12,544 nt of DNA, from positions 1 to 12,544 of the forward strand of contig CAYNBT010000020.1 of the NCBI GenBank assembly GCA_964396025.1. The letters are read 5' to 3'. Positions 1-6,073 of this stretch are shown in pieces. This DNA comes from CAYNBT01 sp964396025 (lineage in GTDB: Bacteria; Patescibacteriota; WWE3; UBA101185; UBA10185). Numbering within the stretch: position 1 is the first letter of the stretch; the number at the start of each line of letters is the position of its first letter. Made by a program: the position numbers and the translations under genes. The notes under the pieces were generated by a model. It was not told the origin of the DNA. It worked only from the letters and a program-made list of their open reading frames with translations, and made no database searches.

Positions 1-22
1 AAGTCAATTTGCGAGAACCTAC

Positions 23-430
23 CTAAATTCCGCACTGAAAGATTGGATTATGTGACATTGCATATATTGGCGATCTTACGCCCTCAACATCGGTTATCTG
101 AAAAAACGTAAAGTTTGCATTGTCCACAGGAATCTCTACCAGTGGTGCGTAATCCACGGTTTTGGCATCACATGCTGATGTGTCATCTGTCCAATAGGTT
201 ATGGTTTGCGCGTTATTTGTTGGGTTTGCAATTTGAAATGTAGCAATTTGCTTGTTGTCTTTTACGTCTATTCTATATGGTTCAACAACATTTGTTACAA
301 GTCCAAGATTTTTGTTTGCGTTAGATACTTGGGAAGTAGAGCCGTTAAGCATGTCCATGATAGGTTCTATATTCACTCCAACAAAACAACCTAAAAGAAA
401 AAAGGTTAGGGCAATGATTTTGATGTTCAT
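23..430 (-). CDS. Orphan lipoprotein or signal-anchored secreted protein, 135 aa
   Basis: I do not recognise the family. Residues 5-20 are hydrophobic and end in LLGC (Cys15), a plausible but weak lipobox, so the protein is either a lipoprotein or anchored by one membrane segment. The remaining ~110 residues look extracytoplasmic: rich in N, T, D and beta-type stretches, with two further cysteines (in SAC and near the C-terminus in FQC) that could form a disulfide. There is no Shine-Dalgarno before the ATG. Instead TATCAT lies six bases upstream, which suggests a leaderless message. The stop is TAG at 23-25. No terminator is visible in the 22 bases left of the stop, so its 3' context is unknown. 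Confidence 0.7.
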   Translation of the reverse strand: MNIKIIALTFFLLGCFVGVNIEPIMDMLNGSTSQVSNANKNLGLVTNVVEPYRIDVKDNKQIATFQIANPTNNAQTITYWTDDTSACDAKTVDYAPLVEIPVDNANFTFFQITDVEGVRSPIYAMSHNPIFQCGI

Positions 431-436
431 AATGAA

Positions 437-465
437 ATGATAGTGTAATGTTTAAAGATAGTGAA
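437..465 (-). promoter_or_regulatory. Candidate leaderless promoter of the 23-430 gene
   Basis: On the minus strand TTCACT (460-465) and TATCAT (437-442) are separated by 17 nt, and the ATG follows the -10 after six bases. This spacing would put transcription initiation at or next to the start codon. Seen in sequence; function inferred. Confidence 0.4.
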
Positions 466-470
466 GAGGT

Positions 471-517
471 AAAAAAAGCTGTTGTAGGTGTAAGTTTTGA
501 TTACGACCTACAACAGC
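471..517 (-). terminator. Intrinsic terminator after the 1087/545 unit
   Basis: A perfect 12-bp stem (478-489 with 506-517, GCTGTTGTAGGT pairing with ACCTACAACAGC) and a 16-nt loop are followed on the minus strand by seven T (471-477). It lies 28 bases downstream of the stop of the 545-1033 lipoprotein gene. Confidence 0.85.
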
Positions 518-544
518 ACTAGTGATAGTTCGGCAAGATGTGCG

Positions 545-1033
545 TTATTCCGCCGGTAGCAGATAGTCCGGGATTGTTTCGCAATAATACTCGTTAGGTG
601 TGTCTTCACCAAGTACTTTTGAGGCTTCCATAATGCAGATGTCAATCAGACGAAATGCTTCCGTACCTCCACCTCCATCTGATCCGGCGCCTAAACTTGA
701 ACAACCGCTATCATTTGATTCATACCATTTCTCGTACAGTGGGTCATTCTTGAAAATGCCCTTGTAGTGGAGTCGAGAAATACCGTCGGGGTAGTGATCA
801 ATAAACCACATGACTTTATCGTAGAGTGCCTTGTCATCAAAACAATAGCTTGCTACGTTGTCATAGCGTAACCACATCTGGTACACGCCATTTTTTTGAA
901 TTTCCAAAAAGCTAACGTATTCCTGGGCGAAACCCTCTTCGACTCGTTCGCCTTGACAGCCAACAAGTAGCAGCGCAGCGAATAACAGCACAAAGAACGT
1001 AAGCAAAAATTTCCTATGTGACAGTACTGACAT
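545..1033 (-). CDS. Orphan lipoprotein, 162 aa
   Basis: The start is the ATG at 1033, because GGAGGAG lies seven bases upstream (1041-1047). A TTG start at 1078 would add 15 basic residues that are simply translated leader. The N-terminus is a classic type II signal peptide: basic SHRK, a hydrophobic run at about residues 9-24, then the lipobox LLVGC with Cys26 as lipidation site. The mature part has aromatic and acidic helices, a Gly/Ser-rich loop (GAGSDGGGG) and several cysteines. It is second in a unit with 1087-1353 and is followed by a strong terminator at 471-517. I recognise no family; an envelope location is well supported, the function is unknown. Confidence 0.8.
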   Translation of the reverse strand: MSVLSHRKFLLTFFVLLFAALLLVGCQGERVEEGFAQEYVSFLEIQKNGVYQMWLRYDNVASYCFDDKALYDKVMWFIDHYPDGISRLHYKGIFKNDPLYEKWYESNDSGCSSLGAGSDGGGGTEAFRLIDICIMEASKVLGEDTPNEYYCETIPDYLLPAE

Positions 1034-1046
1034 TGTGGTTCTCCTC

Positions 1047-1073
1047 CGAGCTTTAGATTGAGCTCGTTTTTTT
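1047..1073 (+). terminator. Plus-strand terminator-like hairpin between two minus-strand genes
   Basis: CGAGCT (1047-1052) pairs with AGCTCG (1061-1066) around an 8-nt loop, and seven T follow on the plus strand. It is antisense to the resident operon. On the minus strand the same hairpin sits immediately upstream of, and touches, the SD of the 545-1033 gene. Either strand could be the functional one. Confidence 0.4.
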
Positions 1074-1086
1074 ACCAAGGATTGTT

Positions 1087-1353
1087 TTACTCAGATGCAA
1101 ACACATGAGCAATTCGCGATAACAGCGCGCCTTGTAAGTGTTTGACTGTGCATGTATATTCATCCGTGCGTGTGATTTCAACTCTGCCTACGCCGGGAAC
1201 TGTAAGCATATTTGTCTTGCCTACTTCGGGTAGATCAATCCCATAACCACGTCTGGAAATTTCCGCGTGAATCTCAGTAAACGTGTTGATTGCCTTATCT
1301 GTTCCATGGAATGTTATATGCAGCGCAAGTCCAAATTTCTTCACAACTGTCAT
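1087..1353 (-). CDS. Small orphan cytoplasmic protein, 88 aa
   Basis: Family not recognised. The ATG at 1353 is preceded by AAGGAG at good distance (complement of 1361-1366). There is no signal peptide or membrane segment. The composition is mixed alpha/beta: an N-terminal beta-type stretch (GLALHITFH), a helix at about 20-34 (INTFTEIHAEISRRG), then beta strands and a C-terminal helix. It is the first gene of a two-gene unit with the lipoprotein gene at 545-1033, 53 bases apart, driven by the promoter at 1422-1459 and ended by the terminator at 471-517. Co-transcription with an envelope lipoprotein is the only clue to its role. Confidence 0.7.
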   Translation of the reverse strand: MTVVKKFGLALHITFHGTDKAINTFTEIHAEISRRGYGIDLPEVGKTNMLTVPGVGRVEITRTDEYTCTVKHLQGALLSRIAHVFASE

Positions 1354-1370
1354 GGTGACTCTCCTTACTT

Positions 1371-1411
1371 ATCACCCTTTGATTTGAGTACCCGAATTGG
1401 GTTTAGGTGAT
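1371..1411 (-). promoter_or_regulatory. Foldable 5' leader of the 1087/545 unit
   Basis: Between the predicted transcription start (about 1415) and the SD (1361-1366), ATCACC (1371-1376) can pair with GGTGAT (1406-1411), enclosing a small ACCC/GGGT hairpin (1390-1393 with 1399-1402). Almost the whole leader is thus foldable and ends next to the SD. It may be structural only; no known riboswitch class is recognised. Confidence 0.3.
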
Positions 1412-1421
1412 TTGTGGGTAG

Positions 1422-1459
1422 ATTGTATCAAATGAGATAGTCCTCGTCAATTTCTATAG
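1422..1459 (-). promoter_or_regulatory. Sigma70-type promoter with CTATAG box, for 1087/545
   Basis: Minus strand: -35 TTGACG (1445-1450), 17-nt spacer, -10 TACAAT (1422-1427). A palindromic CTATAG (1454-1459) lies three bases upstream of the -35. The same arrangement recurs at 2124-2161, 3957-3992, 5978-6012 and 8064-8098. Confidence 0.75.
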
Positions 1460-1474
1460 GACATTCGTATTGCC

Positions 1475-1510
1475 AAAAAAAACCGCCAAAGCTTTGAGAC
1501 TTTGACGGTT
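1475..1510 (-). terminator. Intrinsic terminator after the 1853/1519 unit
   Basis: AACCGTCAAAG (1500-1510 read on the minus strand) pairs with CTTTGGCGGTT (1481-1491), an 11-bp stem with one G-T pair, followed by a run of T (complement of the A tract 1475-1482). It starts nine bases after the stop of the 1519-1818 gene. Confidence 0.85.
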
Positions 1511-1518
1511 GTTGGGGG

Positions 1519-1818
1519 TTAGTTTCTTCCTGTATACATTGGGCTATACGGGAGATTTTCCAATTCCACTACCTGAGGATTACTTTGCATGTCCATCCAG
1601 CCTTGTGGATCTTCAAACATGCTGGCTAGAGCTGCTTCGAGTTGAGCACATGCTTTGATATAGTCAGGATCCAGCTCATTGTCCTCAAACTGCTCAAGTA
1701 ATCGTTGCGTGCCTTCTTCGATCATAGATTCAAGCAAAGCTTGCTTGAATTCTGAGCTAAGAGACAAAATGTAATTCACCATTTCCTGCGTTACTCTGGC
1801 GCCAAATTCGATTTTCAT
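1519..1818 (-). CDS. Small acidic helical orphan, 99 aa
   Basis: The start is the ATG at 1818, chosen because AAGGAGA sits about six bases upstream. Longer readings in this frame run back into the upstream gene and have no ribosome binding site. The protein is soluble, acidic and mostly helical, with helices at about residues 10-47 (TQEMVNYILSLSSEF and following) and 55-73, and a Pro-rich tail. It follows the 1853-2083 gene by 34 bases, so the two are presumably co-transcribed from the promoter at 2124-2161 and terminated at 1475-1510. No family is recognised. Acidic tandem pairs such as this could be interacting partners, but that is only a guess. Confidence 0.75.
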   Translation of the reverse strand: MKIEFGARVTQEMVNYILSLSSEFKQALLESMIEEGTQRLLEQFEDNELDPDYIKACAQLEAALASMFEDPQGWMDMQSNPQVVELENLPYSPMYTGRN

Positions 1819-1852
1819 TTTTTTCTCCTTACAACTGGTGGTTTTACGAGTT

Positions 1853-2083
1853 CTAATGAATGTTAAACAGTTCTGCAAGGTTTTCAAAGATAATGTCTTC
1901 TCCGCCTGCATCCATAAAATGTGATGCGTAGCTTTTTGGATCAAGCCATCCTGCACAACGTAGCACGGTCTCACGCTGTGTAGCAGTTAAACTGTTGAAC
2001 CATTTGGCAAGTTCTTCCCGAGGGTTGTCTTTCTTTTCAATCTCTGCCAATTTATCATAAACCCAAGTCACAACTTCAAACGT
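1853..2083 (-). CDS. Small orphan, 72-76 aa, with a possible ACG start
   Basis: The frame is open from a TAA just upstream of the SD to a TAG at 1853-1855. The only canonical start is GTG at 2071, which lies 20 bases from the AAGGAG (2092-2097), too far to be ideal. An in-frame ACG (2081-2083) sits at the usual distance of eight bases and would add MFEV to the N-terminus. The protein is small and helical: a charged N-terminal helix (YDKLAEIEKKD), a second segment with NSLTATQRETVLRCAGW, and an acidic C-terminus. It is first in a unit with 1519-1818. No family recognised. The coordinates given use the ACG; with GTG the gene is 1853-2071. Confidence 0.65.
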   Translation of the reverse strand, partial: TFEVVTWVYDKLAEIEKKDNPREELAKWFNSLTATQRETVLRCAGWLDPKSYASHFMDAGGEDIIFENLAELFNIH

Positions 2084-2123
2084 GTTACAGACTCCTTATA
2101 CCAACTTAGCGATTTATTCGAGG

Positions 2124-2161
2124 ATTATACAGTGTTCATACCAGCCCGTCAAAAGCTATAG
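2124..2161 (-). promoter_or_regulatory. Sigma70-type promoter with CTATAG box, for 1853/1519
   Basis: Minus strand: -35 TTGACG (2147-2152), 17-nt spacer, consensus -10 TATAAT (2124-2129), with CTATAG (2156-2161) three bases upstream of the -35. A leader of roughly 34 nt separates the predicted start of transcription from the gene. Confidence 0.8.
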
Positions 2162-2166
2162 GGCAC

Positions 2167-2196
2167 TTGATGTTTACTGGTTACAAATGTCATCAT
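2167..2196 (+). promoter_or_regulatory. Weak candidate leaderless promoter of the 2204 gene
   Basis: TTGATG (2167-2172), 18 nt, CATCAT (2191-2196), then seven bases to the ATG. Each hexamer matches consensus at four positions. There is no SD before this ATG, which is the main reason to propose a leaderless start. Confidence 0.3.
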
Positions 2197-2203
2197 TACA
2201 TCA

Positions 2204-3040
2204 ATGCCTTCTACAAAAGACCCTCTAAAACTCGCACACATAAAAAAAGCTCTGGAAAATCATAACAAGGGTGTTGTTGAGCAGTTTCAAAAAAAACATG
2301 CGCAAACGCTAAACTTTGCAAAAAGGCATTCCCTTGCTTTGGCCAGCGCTGCTATTGTTACAGCAGCTACTCTAGGCGCTGCATATGCAACGTCTCATGC
2401 GCACGCCAAGGAACGCCATCATCAAGAAGCAGAAAGCCTCGATTCCTTTCTAAAACAGATAGGTGAGCTTATTGCTCACAAAAAAACCTTAAGTAAAGAT
2501 GAGGAAGAGGTTATTGCTGCAGCGTTATCCAAAAAATTTGGAATGCCTCTTAAGGCTGCGTTAGATGGAAACCGACTTAACGAAATCTTTGGTTACATGG
2601 GGGCAGAACAACACTTGCGTAGGTGGGCGGGGGACAATTTGTACCAACATGATTTGCAGCATTCCGGTATGGCGCCGCTTCAGGGAGCTTTTAAAGATTT
2701 TGATAACGAAGAACAGGAAAGATACTACGTGGCTGTTCAACTTCACGAATTGCCCAACTGGAACAAGGATTGGCATACTCTCAAGCCTTGGTATAGATAC
2801 AGAAAGGTTTTTGTTTTTAATCCGGCCAACCAGCGCGGAGTGGTTGCTGTGATCGGAGATGCGGGCCCCTCAAAATTCACAGGCAAGACTTTTGGTGGAA
2901 GCCCTGAGGTTATGGAATATTTGCAAATGAAGGATGGAGGTCAAAAGGGACGTGCTATCGTATTGTTTGTTGATGATAGTGAGAATAAAATTGCCTTAGG
3001 GCCAGTTTGGGTGGCAGATCACCTTTTGGCTAACAAGTAA
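2204..3040 (+). CDS. Membrane-anchored protein with C-terminal GDAGP/GGSPEVM domain, 278 aa
   Basis: Residues 1-43 are basic and polar, 44-63 form one Ala-rich membrane segment, and 64 onward is probably extracytoplasmic, beginning with a His-rich stretch. The C-terminal half (about 175-275) is a beta-rich domain with the motifs GDAGP (218-222), GGSPEVM (231-237) and FVDDSENK (255-262), ending in LGPVWV. I recall similar uncharacterised proteins in CPR genomes; the GDxGP pattern loosely recalls the GH75 chitosanase/double-psi barrel region, but I cannot assign an activity. No SD precedes the ATG. The stop codon overlaps the next start (TAATG), so the downstream gene is translationally coupled and the two products may work together. 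Confidence 0.8.
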   Translation: MPSTKDPLKLAHIKKALENHNKGVVEQFQKKHAQTLNFAKRHSLALASAAIVTAATLGAAYATSHAHAKERHHQEAESLDSFLKQIGELIAHKKTLSKDEEEVIAAALSKKFGMPLKAALDGNRLNEIFGYMGAEQHLRRWAGDNLYQHDLQHSGMAPLQGAFKDFDNEEQERYYVAVQLHELPNWNKDWHTLKPWYRYRKVFVFNPANQRGVVAVIGDAGPSKFTGKTFGGSPEVMEYLQMKDGGQKGRAIVLFVDDSENKIALGPVWVADHLLANK

Positions 3041-3357
3041 TGAAATACATTTTTGAAGAAATTATCAAAACCGAAGACCTTTTTATGAAGGTTGAGCAAC
3101 ACTTTGAAGTTGAGAGTGAGCGTGAACATATGTTGAATCTAATTCGTAATACACTTCACCATCAACTAGTAGATTTAGTTTTGGACGAACTCAATCACGA
3201 CCAAAGGGTGGAATTTTTGATAGAAATTGAAAACGAGGAAAAACACCCAAGTTTACTGGAGAGATTACGCGAATGGATAGAAAATTTTGAAGAGAAGTTA
3301 CACTCGCGAACTAAAGAGGCCGAAGTGGAGATGTTGGGGTTGTTTGAGGGGGAGTAA
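3040..3357 (+). CDS. DUF5663-like small helical protein, 105 aa
   Basis: The ATG overlaps the preceding stop by one base, indicating coupled translation; there is no separate SD. The protein is acidic and almost entirely helical, without cysteines or membrane segments. Its layout (a helix like LIRNTLHHQLVDLVLDEL, then a QRVEFL..IE segment, then LLERLREWIENFEEKL and a charged tail) matches my memory of the DUF5663-type small proteins common in CPR genomes, but this was not searched. Function unknown. It is likely a partner of the membrane-anchored protein encoded just upstream. Confidence 0.75.
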   Translation: MKYIFEEIIKTEDLFMKVEQHFEVESEREHMLNLIRNTLHHQLVDLVLDELNHDQRVEFLIEIENEEKHPSLLERLREWIENFEEKLHSRTKEAEVEMLGLFEGE

Positions 3358-3404
3358 AGAAAAAGCCACCGAGTTGCTAGATTGTGTCTAAGCAAAAGGG
3401 TGGC
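3358..3404. terminator. Probable bidirectional terminator between convergent genes
   Basis: GCCACC (3365-3370) pairs with GGTGGC (3399-3404), and inside it TTGCTAGA pairs with TCTAAGCAA with one bulged A. On the minus strand a T-rich run follows (complement of 3356-3364), fitting the 3552-3923 gene. On the plus strand GTT follows and then the sequence breaks into the N gap, so a plus-strand T tract for 3040-3357 may be hidden. Confidence 0.6.
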
Positions 3405-3407
3405 GTT

Positions 3408-3507
3408 NNNNNNNNNNNNNNNNNNNNNNNNNNNNNNNNNNNNNNNNNNNNNNNNNNNNNNNNNNNNNNNNNNNNNNNNNNNNNNNNNNNNNNNNNNNNN
3501 NNNNNNN
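3408..3507. other. Assembly gap (100 N)
   Basis: Exactly 100 N, the usual placeholder for a gap of unknown length. The seven bases on each side are identical (TGGCGTT at 3401-3407 and 3508-3514). The flanking contig ends may therefore overlap, with no sequence actually missing. Confidence 0.95.
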
Positions 3508-3551
3508 TGGCGTTCTATAAGAATAAAATCGATAAATGGGGTATTGAGGGC

Positions 3552-3923
3552 TTATCCAGCCTGATTCAACACACCTTGCAACCACGCATAATCATGCGGG
3601 AATCCCTGCGCATCAAAAAGTTCGGCAGGAATCGTTGCAAGTAACTCTTTTGCCAATTGTAGGCCATTTTGGTTAACCAGCGGTGGCACTGCTTGACCTC
3701 TTTTCTTATAAATTTCCACAACTGTCCAAACACGGCCAAAGCTATAGACAGCCAAGTTGTACCACTTACCGGGGCCATCTCCAAGATCCATTACGCCTTG
3801 AAAGATGTATTGATCCCCTGCTCCTGAGCCGGTTAGGACCAGAAAGCGGATTCTTCCTGCGAATTCTCCGTCAGTTGGTATCAAAACAGGGACTGTTCCG
3901 CTAGAGTCACTTCGTTGCCACAT
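3552..3923 (-). CDS. Orphan soluble protein, 123 aa
   Basis: Family not recognised. The ATG at 3923 follows AAGGAG at about seven bases, and an almost perfect promoter lies upstream. There is no signal peptide or membrane segment. The first ~70 residues are beta-rich with Gly turns (TGSGAGDQYIFQGVMDLGDGP), ending with VWTVVEIYKK. The C-terminal part is helical (LQLAKELLATIPAELFD) and ends with an aromatic stretch. There are no cysteines. The gene is a single-gene transcription unit, facing 3040-3357 across the hairpin at 3365-3404 and the assembly gap, where its terminator probably lies. Confidence 0.7.
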   Translation of the reverse strand: MWQRSDSSGTVPVLIPTDGEFAGRIRFLVLTGSGAGDQYIFQGVMDLGDGPGKWYNLAVYSFGRVWTVVEIYKKRGQAVPPLVNQNGLQLAKELLATIPAELFDAQGFPHDYAWLQGVLNQAG

Positions 3924-3956
3924 ATTATTTCTCCTTGATTATTGAGTTTGAGGTGT

Positions 3957-3992
3957 AGTATAAGGTAATCGTATCAATATGTCAACCTATAG
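3957..3992 (-). promoter_or_regulatory. Near-consensus promoter with CTATAG box, for 3552-3923
   Basis: Minus strand: -35 TTGACA (3980-3985), exactly 17 nt, -10 TATACT (3957-3962). CTATAG (3987-3992) is one base upstream of the -35. This is the strongest promoter in the window by consensus match. Confidence 0.85.
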
Positions 3993-4025
3993 TTCATGAT
4001 TGCGTATTGTGCTAGAAGCATATGC

Positions 4026-4068
4026 AAAAAAAAGCACCCGCAACATTCTAAAAGAATATTGGGGTGCT
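4026..4068 (-). terminator. Intrinsic terminator after the LemA operon
   Basis: AGCACCC pairs with GGGTGCT (4062-4068 with 4033-4039), continued by a nine-pair inner stem with one bulge and a TTT loop. Eight T follow on the minus strand (4026-4033). The hairpin begins 19 bases downstream of the LemA stop. Confidence 0.85.
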
Positions 4069-4086
4069 GTAGGTCATCTCAAAAAC

Positions 4087-4707
4087 CTATCGGGGCGTTC
4101 CAGGGGCAACTTCAGGAGCCTGTCGTCCGATGTCAGGAGTTAACTGGTTGTCTTCCCCTTCGGGCACTTGATATACTTGATACGCGGCTAAACCTTCGAA
4201 GTTAGCAACCAGCATAGGGAAGATGAGCTGGCGGCGATACGTATTGAAGTTTTTCACTACCGTGTTGTAATCACGAATAGTCTGCAAGTAAAGGCTGTAC
4301 GATTCTGATACCTCAGACATAGCAGCCAACGCTGGTTCAGTGAAGCCTAAGGCAGGAGGGTTCTCCTGTACGGCACGCATGGCGAAAACCATTGCAGTTG
4401 TTGCATTAATTTCTGCCTGTGCGTCTCCGGAACTTTGGGCTGATAGAAATTGACTACGAGCCTCGGCAACTCCAACCTGTGTCAGATAAGTAGAGTCATA
4501 AGTGTTGTACAGAACATTCAGCAAGGTTTCTAGCTTGTTGGCCATAGTTGCCCGTGTAGCATTGAGATTACTCTCTGCTTGGGGAATAAGTTGTTCTTTG
4601 GCCACCAAATTGTTGTGTGCGCCAATGGCGGAGCCACTGCACGCGCAAAGAAAAAGTAACCCAACACCAACAATAACCACTAGAGCTGTAATAACTGATT
4701 TGGACAT
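4087..4707 (-). CDS. lemA: LemA family protein, 206 aa
   Basis: LemA proteins are inner-membrane proteins with one N-terminal segment and a long extracytoplasmic helical bundle; their function is poorly defined. Here residues 5-23 are hydrophobic, followed by AHNNLV in place of the usual YN-LV, then long helices. The diagnostic C-terminal stretch is present at about 147-180: YNTVVKNFN, then QLIFPMLVANFEG and a Tyr-rich end. A Pro-rich tail (about 188-206) follows. AAGGAG precedes the ATG at seven bases. The gene lies 30 bases after the TPM gene; LemA-TPM pairing is a recurrent arrangement, which strengthens both calls. The CAC in the membrane segment (Cys21, Cys23) might be a lipidation site, but the lipobox is poor. 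Confidence 0.85.
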   Translation of the reverse strand: MSKSVITALVVIVGVGLLFLCACSGSAIGAHNNLVAKEQLIPQAESNLNATRATMANKLETLLNVLYNTYDSTYLTQVGVAEARSQFLSAQSSGDAQAEINATTAMVFAMRAVQENPPALGFTEPALAAMSEVSESYSLYLQTIRDYNTVVKNFNTYRRQLIFPMLVANFEGLAAYQVYQVPEGEDNQLTPDIGRQAPEVAPGTPR

Positions 4708-4737
4708 GACAATTTCTCCTTGATTGGATTTAGATTT

Positions 4738-5559
4738 TTAGCGTGATCTTCCGCTAAAACTTCCACTACCTGAGCTTCGCTTTCCTGATTCTTTAGATCC
4801 AGCAAAAACCAGAAATATACGTATAAGCAAGAACCATAATTCAAATGCTGTTTCCCAATCACCCGTTATGACGCCTATTACAAAGCAAAAAGCCGTCCAA
4901 GCCACGAAGATCATAATGACAATCTTGATTAGCTTAGCTTGCTGTTCCGCCGTTAGGCTGTCTGTTTCTTCAGCTGACTCTGCTGATGTTGCACTCGGAG
5001 TGCTTACGGAGCGTTCTCTTTCAAGAACTTCCGCTGACTTAGTTGCCAAGGCGATAACTGCGCCGTTCCAATCTCCTGTGTCAACAAGAGGCTGCGCTGA
5101 AGCAAGTATTTCGTCTATATCTTGGGCATCAACTAGGCCTAAACCATCTCCAGCCGAGTAGTGAAGTACATCATCGGGTGGCAAATCGGTATAAATAGTC
5201 CAGATCAATCCGTTGTCTTTGTTCGGCCCTGAGGCTTCTCCAAGACGCAGATGTCTACCCAACTGTGTTGTATATTCCACGGTTTTTGACACGCCGGTCA
5301 TAAGGACAATGGCTTGTTCGGCGTATCCAGAGGCGCGTGTGTTTTCAAGGATGTTATCAACGCGTGCTTCTGTTTCGTTGCTAAGTACGTTAGCATTGTC
5401 GATAACCCAGTATTCGCCTAAGTTAGGAAAAGCTGGTTCGCCAAAAGGCACTTCTGCAATTTGCTGAGGATTTAGAGTATCGCCACTACCACAATTAAGA
5501 AGAATTGGGAGAAGAAGGATTCCAATAAAAATTAGGAATCCCAATTTCTTTCGATTCAT
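4738..5559 (-). CDS. TPM-domain (YgcG-like) membrane protein, 273 aa
   Basis: The start is the ATG at 5559, one base after the upstream stop and preceded by a purine-rich GGGGGAAG; a longer frame to 5694 only overlaps the upstream gene. Residues 6-22 form a signal or anchor ending LLNC (Cys23, an atypical lipobox). A TPM domain (PF04536) spans about 50-175: VIDNANVLS opens it, followed by the AIVLMTGV strand, GLIWTIYTDLP and the YSAGDGLG motif. After a Ser/Glu linker come membrane segments at about 212-232 and 237-253. The end is Ser/Gly-rich (SGSGSFSGRSR), as is typical of LemA-linked TPM proteins. TPM domains have reported acid-phosphatase or envelope-complex roles; the exact job here is unknown. 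Confidence 0.88.
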   Translation of the reverse strand: MNRKKLGFLIFIGILLLPILLNCGSGDTLNPQQIAEVPFGEPAFPNLGEYWVIDNANVLSNETEARVDNILENTRASGYAEQAIVLMTGVSKTVEYTTQLGRHLRLGEASGPNKDNGLIWTIYTDLPPDDVLHYSAGDGLGLVDAQDIDEILASAQPLVDTGDWNGAVIALATKSAEVLERERSVSTPSATSAESAEETDSLTAEQQAKLIKIVIMIFVAWTAFCFVIGVITGDWETAFELWFLLIRIFLVFAGSKESGKRSSGSGSFSGRSR

Positions 5560-5560
5560 T

Positions 5561-5929
5561 TCACTTCCCCCTTGCTTTGCTTTTGGCTTCGTTTTGTGTC
5601 CAGATAAAATCAAACTTATTGAGCACAAAAGCAGTAATAAGGTAACTTGGCCAAAACCAGATTGCGGAGGCAACAAGCTCTTGTCCAATGACATACATAC
5701 TTAAAACCCACAATAGTCCACCAAACACAAGCGTTAATGCTATGTGAATCAAAGCATGAAAATCTTGGAAAGGCATATGAATATCATCAACAACCTTGAT
5801 AGCAAACTCGCCCATATAGGCAAACAAAAACGGTGCTAGATATGCTGCATATTCTGGAACTAACCAATGCAGGAATATGCTCAACAACAGACAAATTTGA
5901 CTCAGTCTAAGCTGGTTTCGTTCGCTCAT
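5561..5929 (-). CDS. Four-helix integral membrane protein, first gene of the TPM-LemA operon, 122 aa
   Basis: Family not recognised. There are about four membrane segments, near residues 9-24, 26-42, 60-82 and 85-104, with short loops and a basic C-terminal tail (KSKARGK), which suggests a cytoplasmic C-terminus. An amphipathic loop (KVVDDIHMPFQDFHALIH) with three His and three Asp lies between segments two and three. The ATG at 5929 follows AAAGGAT at about nine bases. The TGA stop is one base from the TPM start, so the genes are coupled. It is presumably the membrane partner of the TPM-LemA module. I do not know of it as a standard component. Confidence 0.75.
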   Translation of the reverse strand: MSERNQLRLSQICLLLSIFLHWLVPEYAAYLAPFLFAYMGEFAIKVVDDIHMPFQDFHALIHIALTLVFGGLLWVLSMYVIGQELVASAIWFWPSYLITAFVLNKFDFIWTQNEAKSKARGK

Positions 5930-5977
5930 CCTTAAGATCCTTTACTTGAGTTTTCAACGTTCTTTCTTACGGGAAGT

Positions 5978-6013
5978 ATAGTACTGTATTAATAAAAATC
6001 TGTCAATTATAGG
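5978..6013 (-). promoter_or_regulatory. Promoter with TTATAG box for the membrane protein/TPM/LemA operon
   Basis: Minus strand: -35 TTGACA (6001-6006), 17-nt spacer, -10 TACTAT (5978-5983). The box is CCTATAA on the minus strand (6007-6013) and abuts the -35. Confidence 0.7.
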
Positions 6014-6073
6014 TCTTTGGCATAACTTGTGTTTATGAGGTTGCATTAAATCTCGAACCGCTACATTATATGA

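Noticed and set aside
1819..1974. Longer version of the 1519 gene starting at 1974
   Set aside because: It overlaps the 1853 gene in another frame; the ATG at 1818 has a clear AAGGAGA.
2561..2852. Alternative frames on both strands inside the 2204 gene
   Set aside because: The 2204 frame is longer, has a sensible membrane segment and couples exactly to the next gene.
5560..5694. Longer TPM protein starting at 5694
   Set aside because: The extension overlaps the upstream membrane protein gene out of frame; the ATG at 5559 has a purine-rich site and gives a proper signal sequence.
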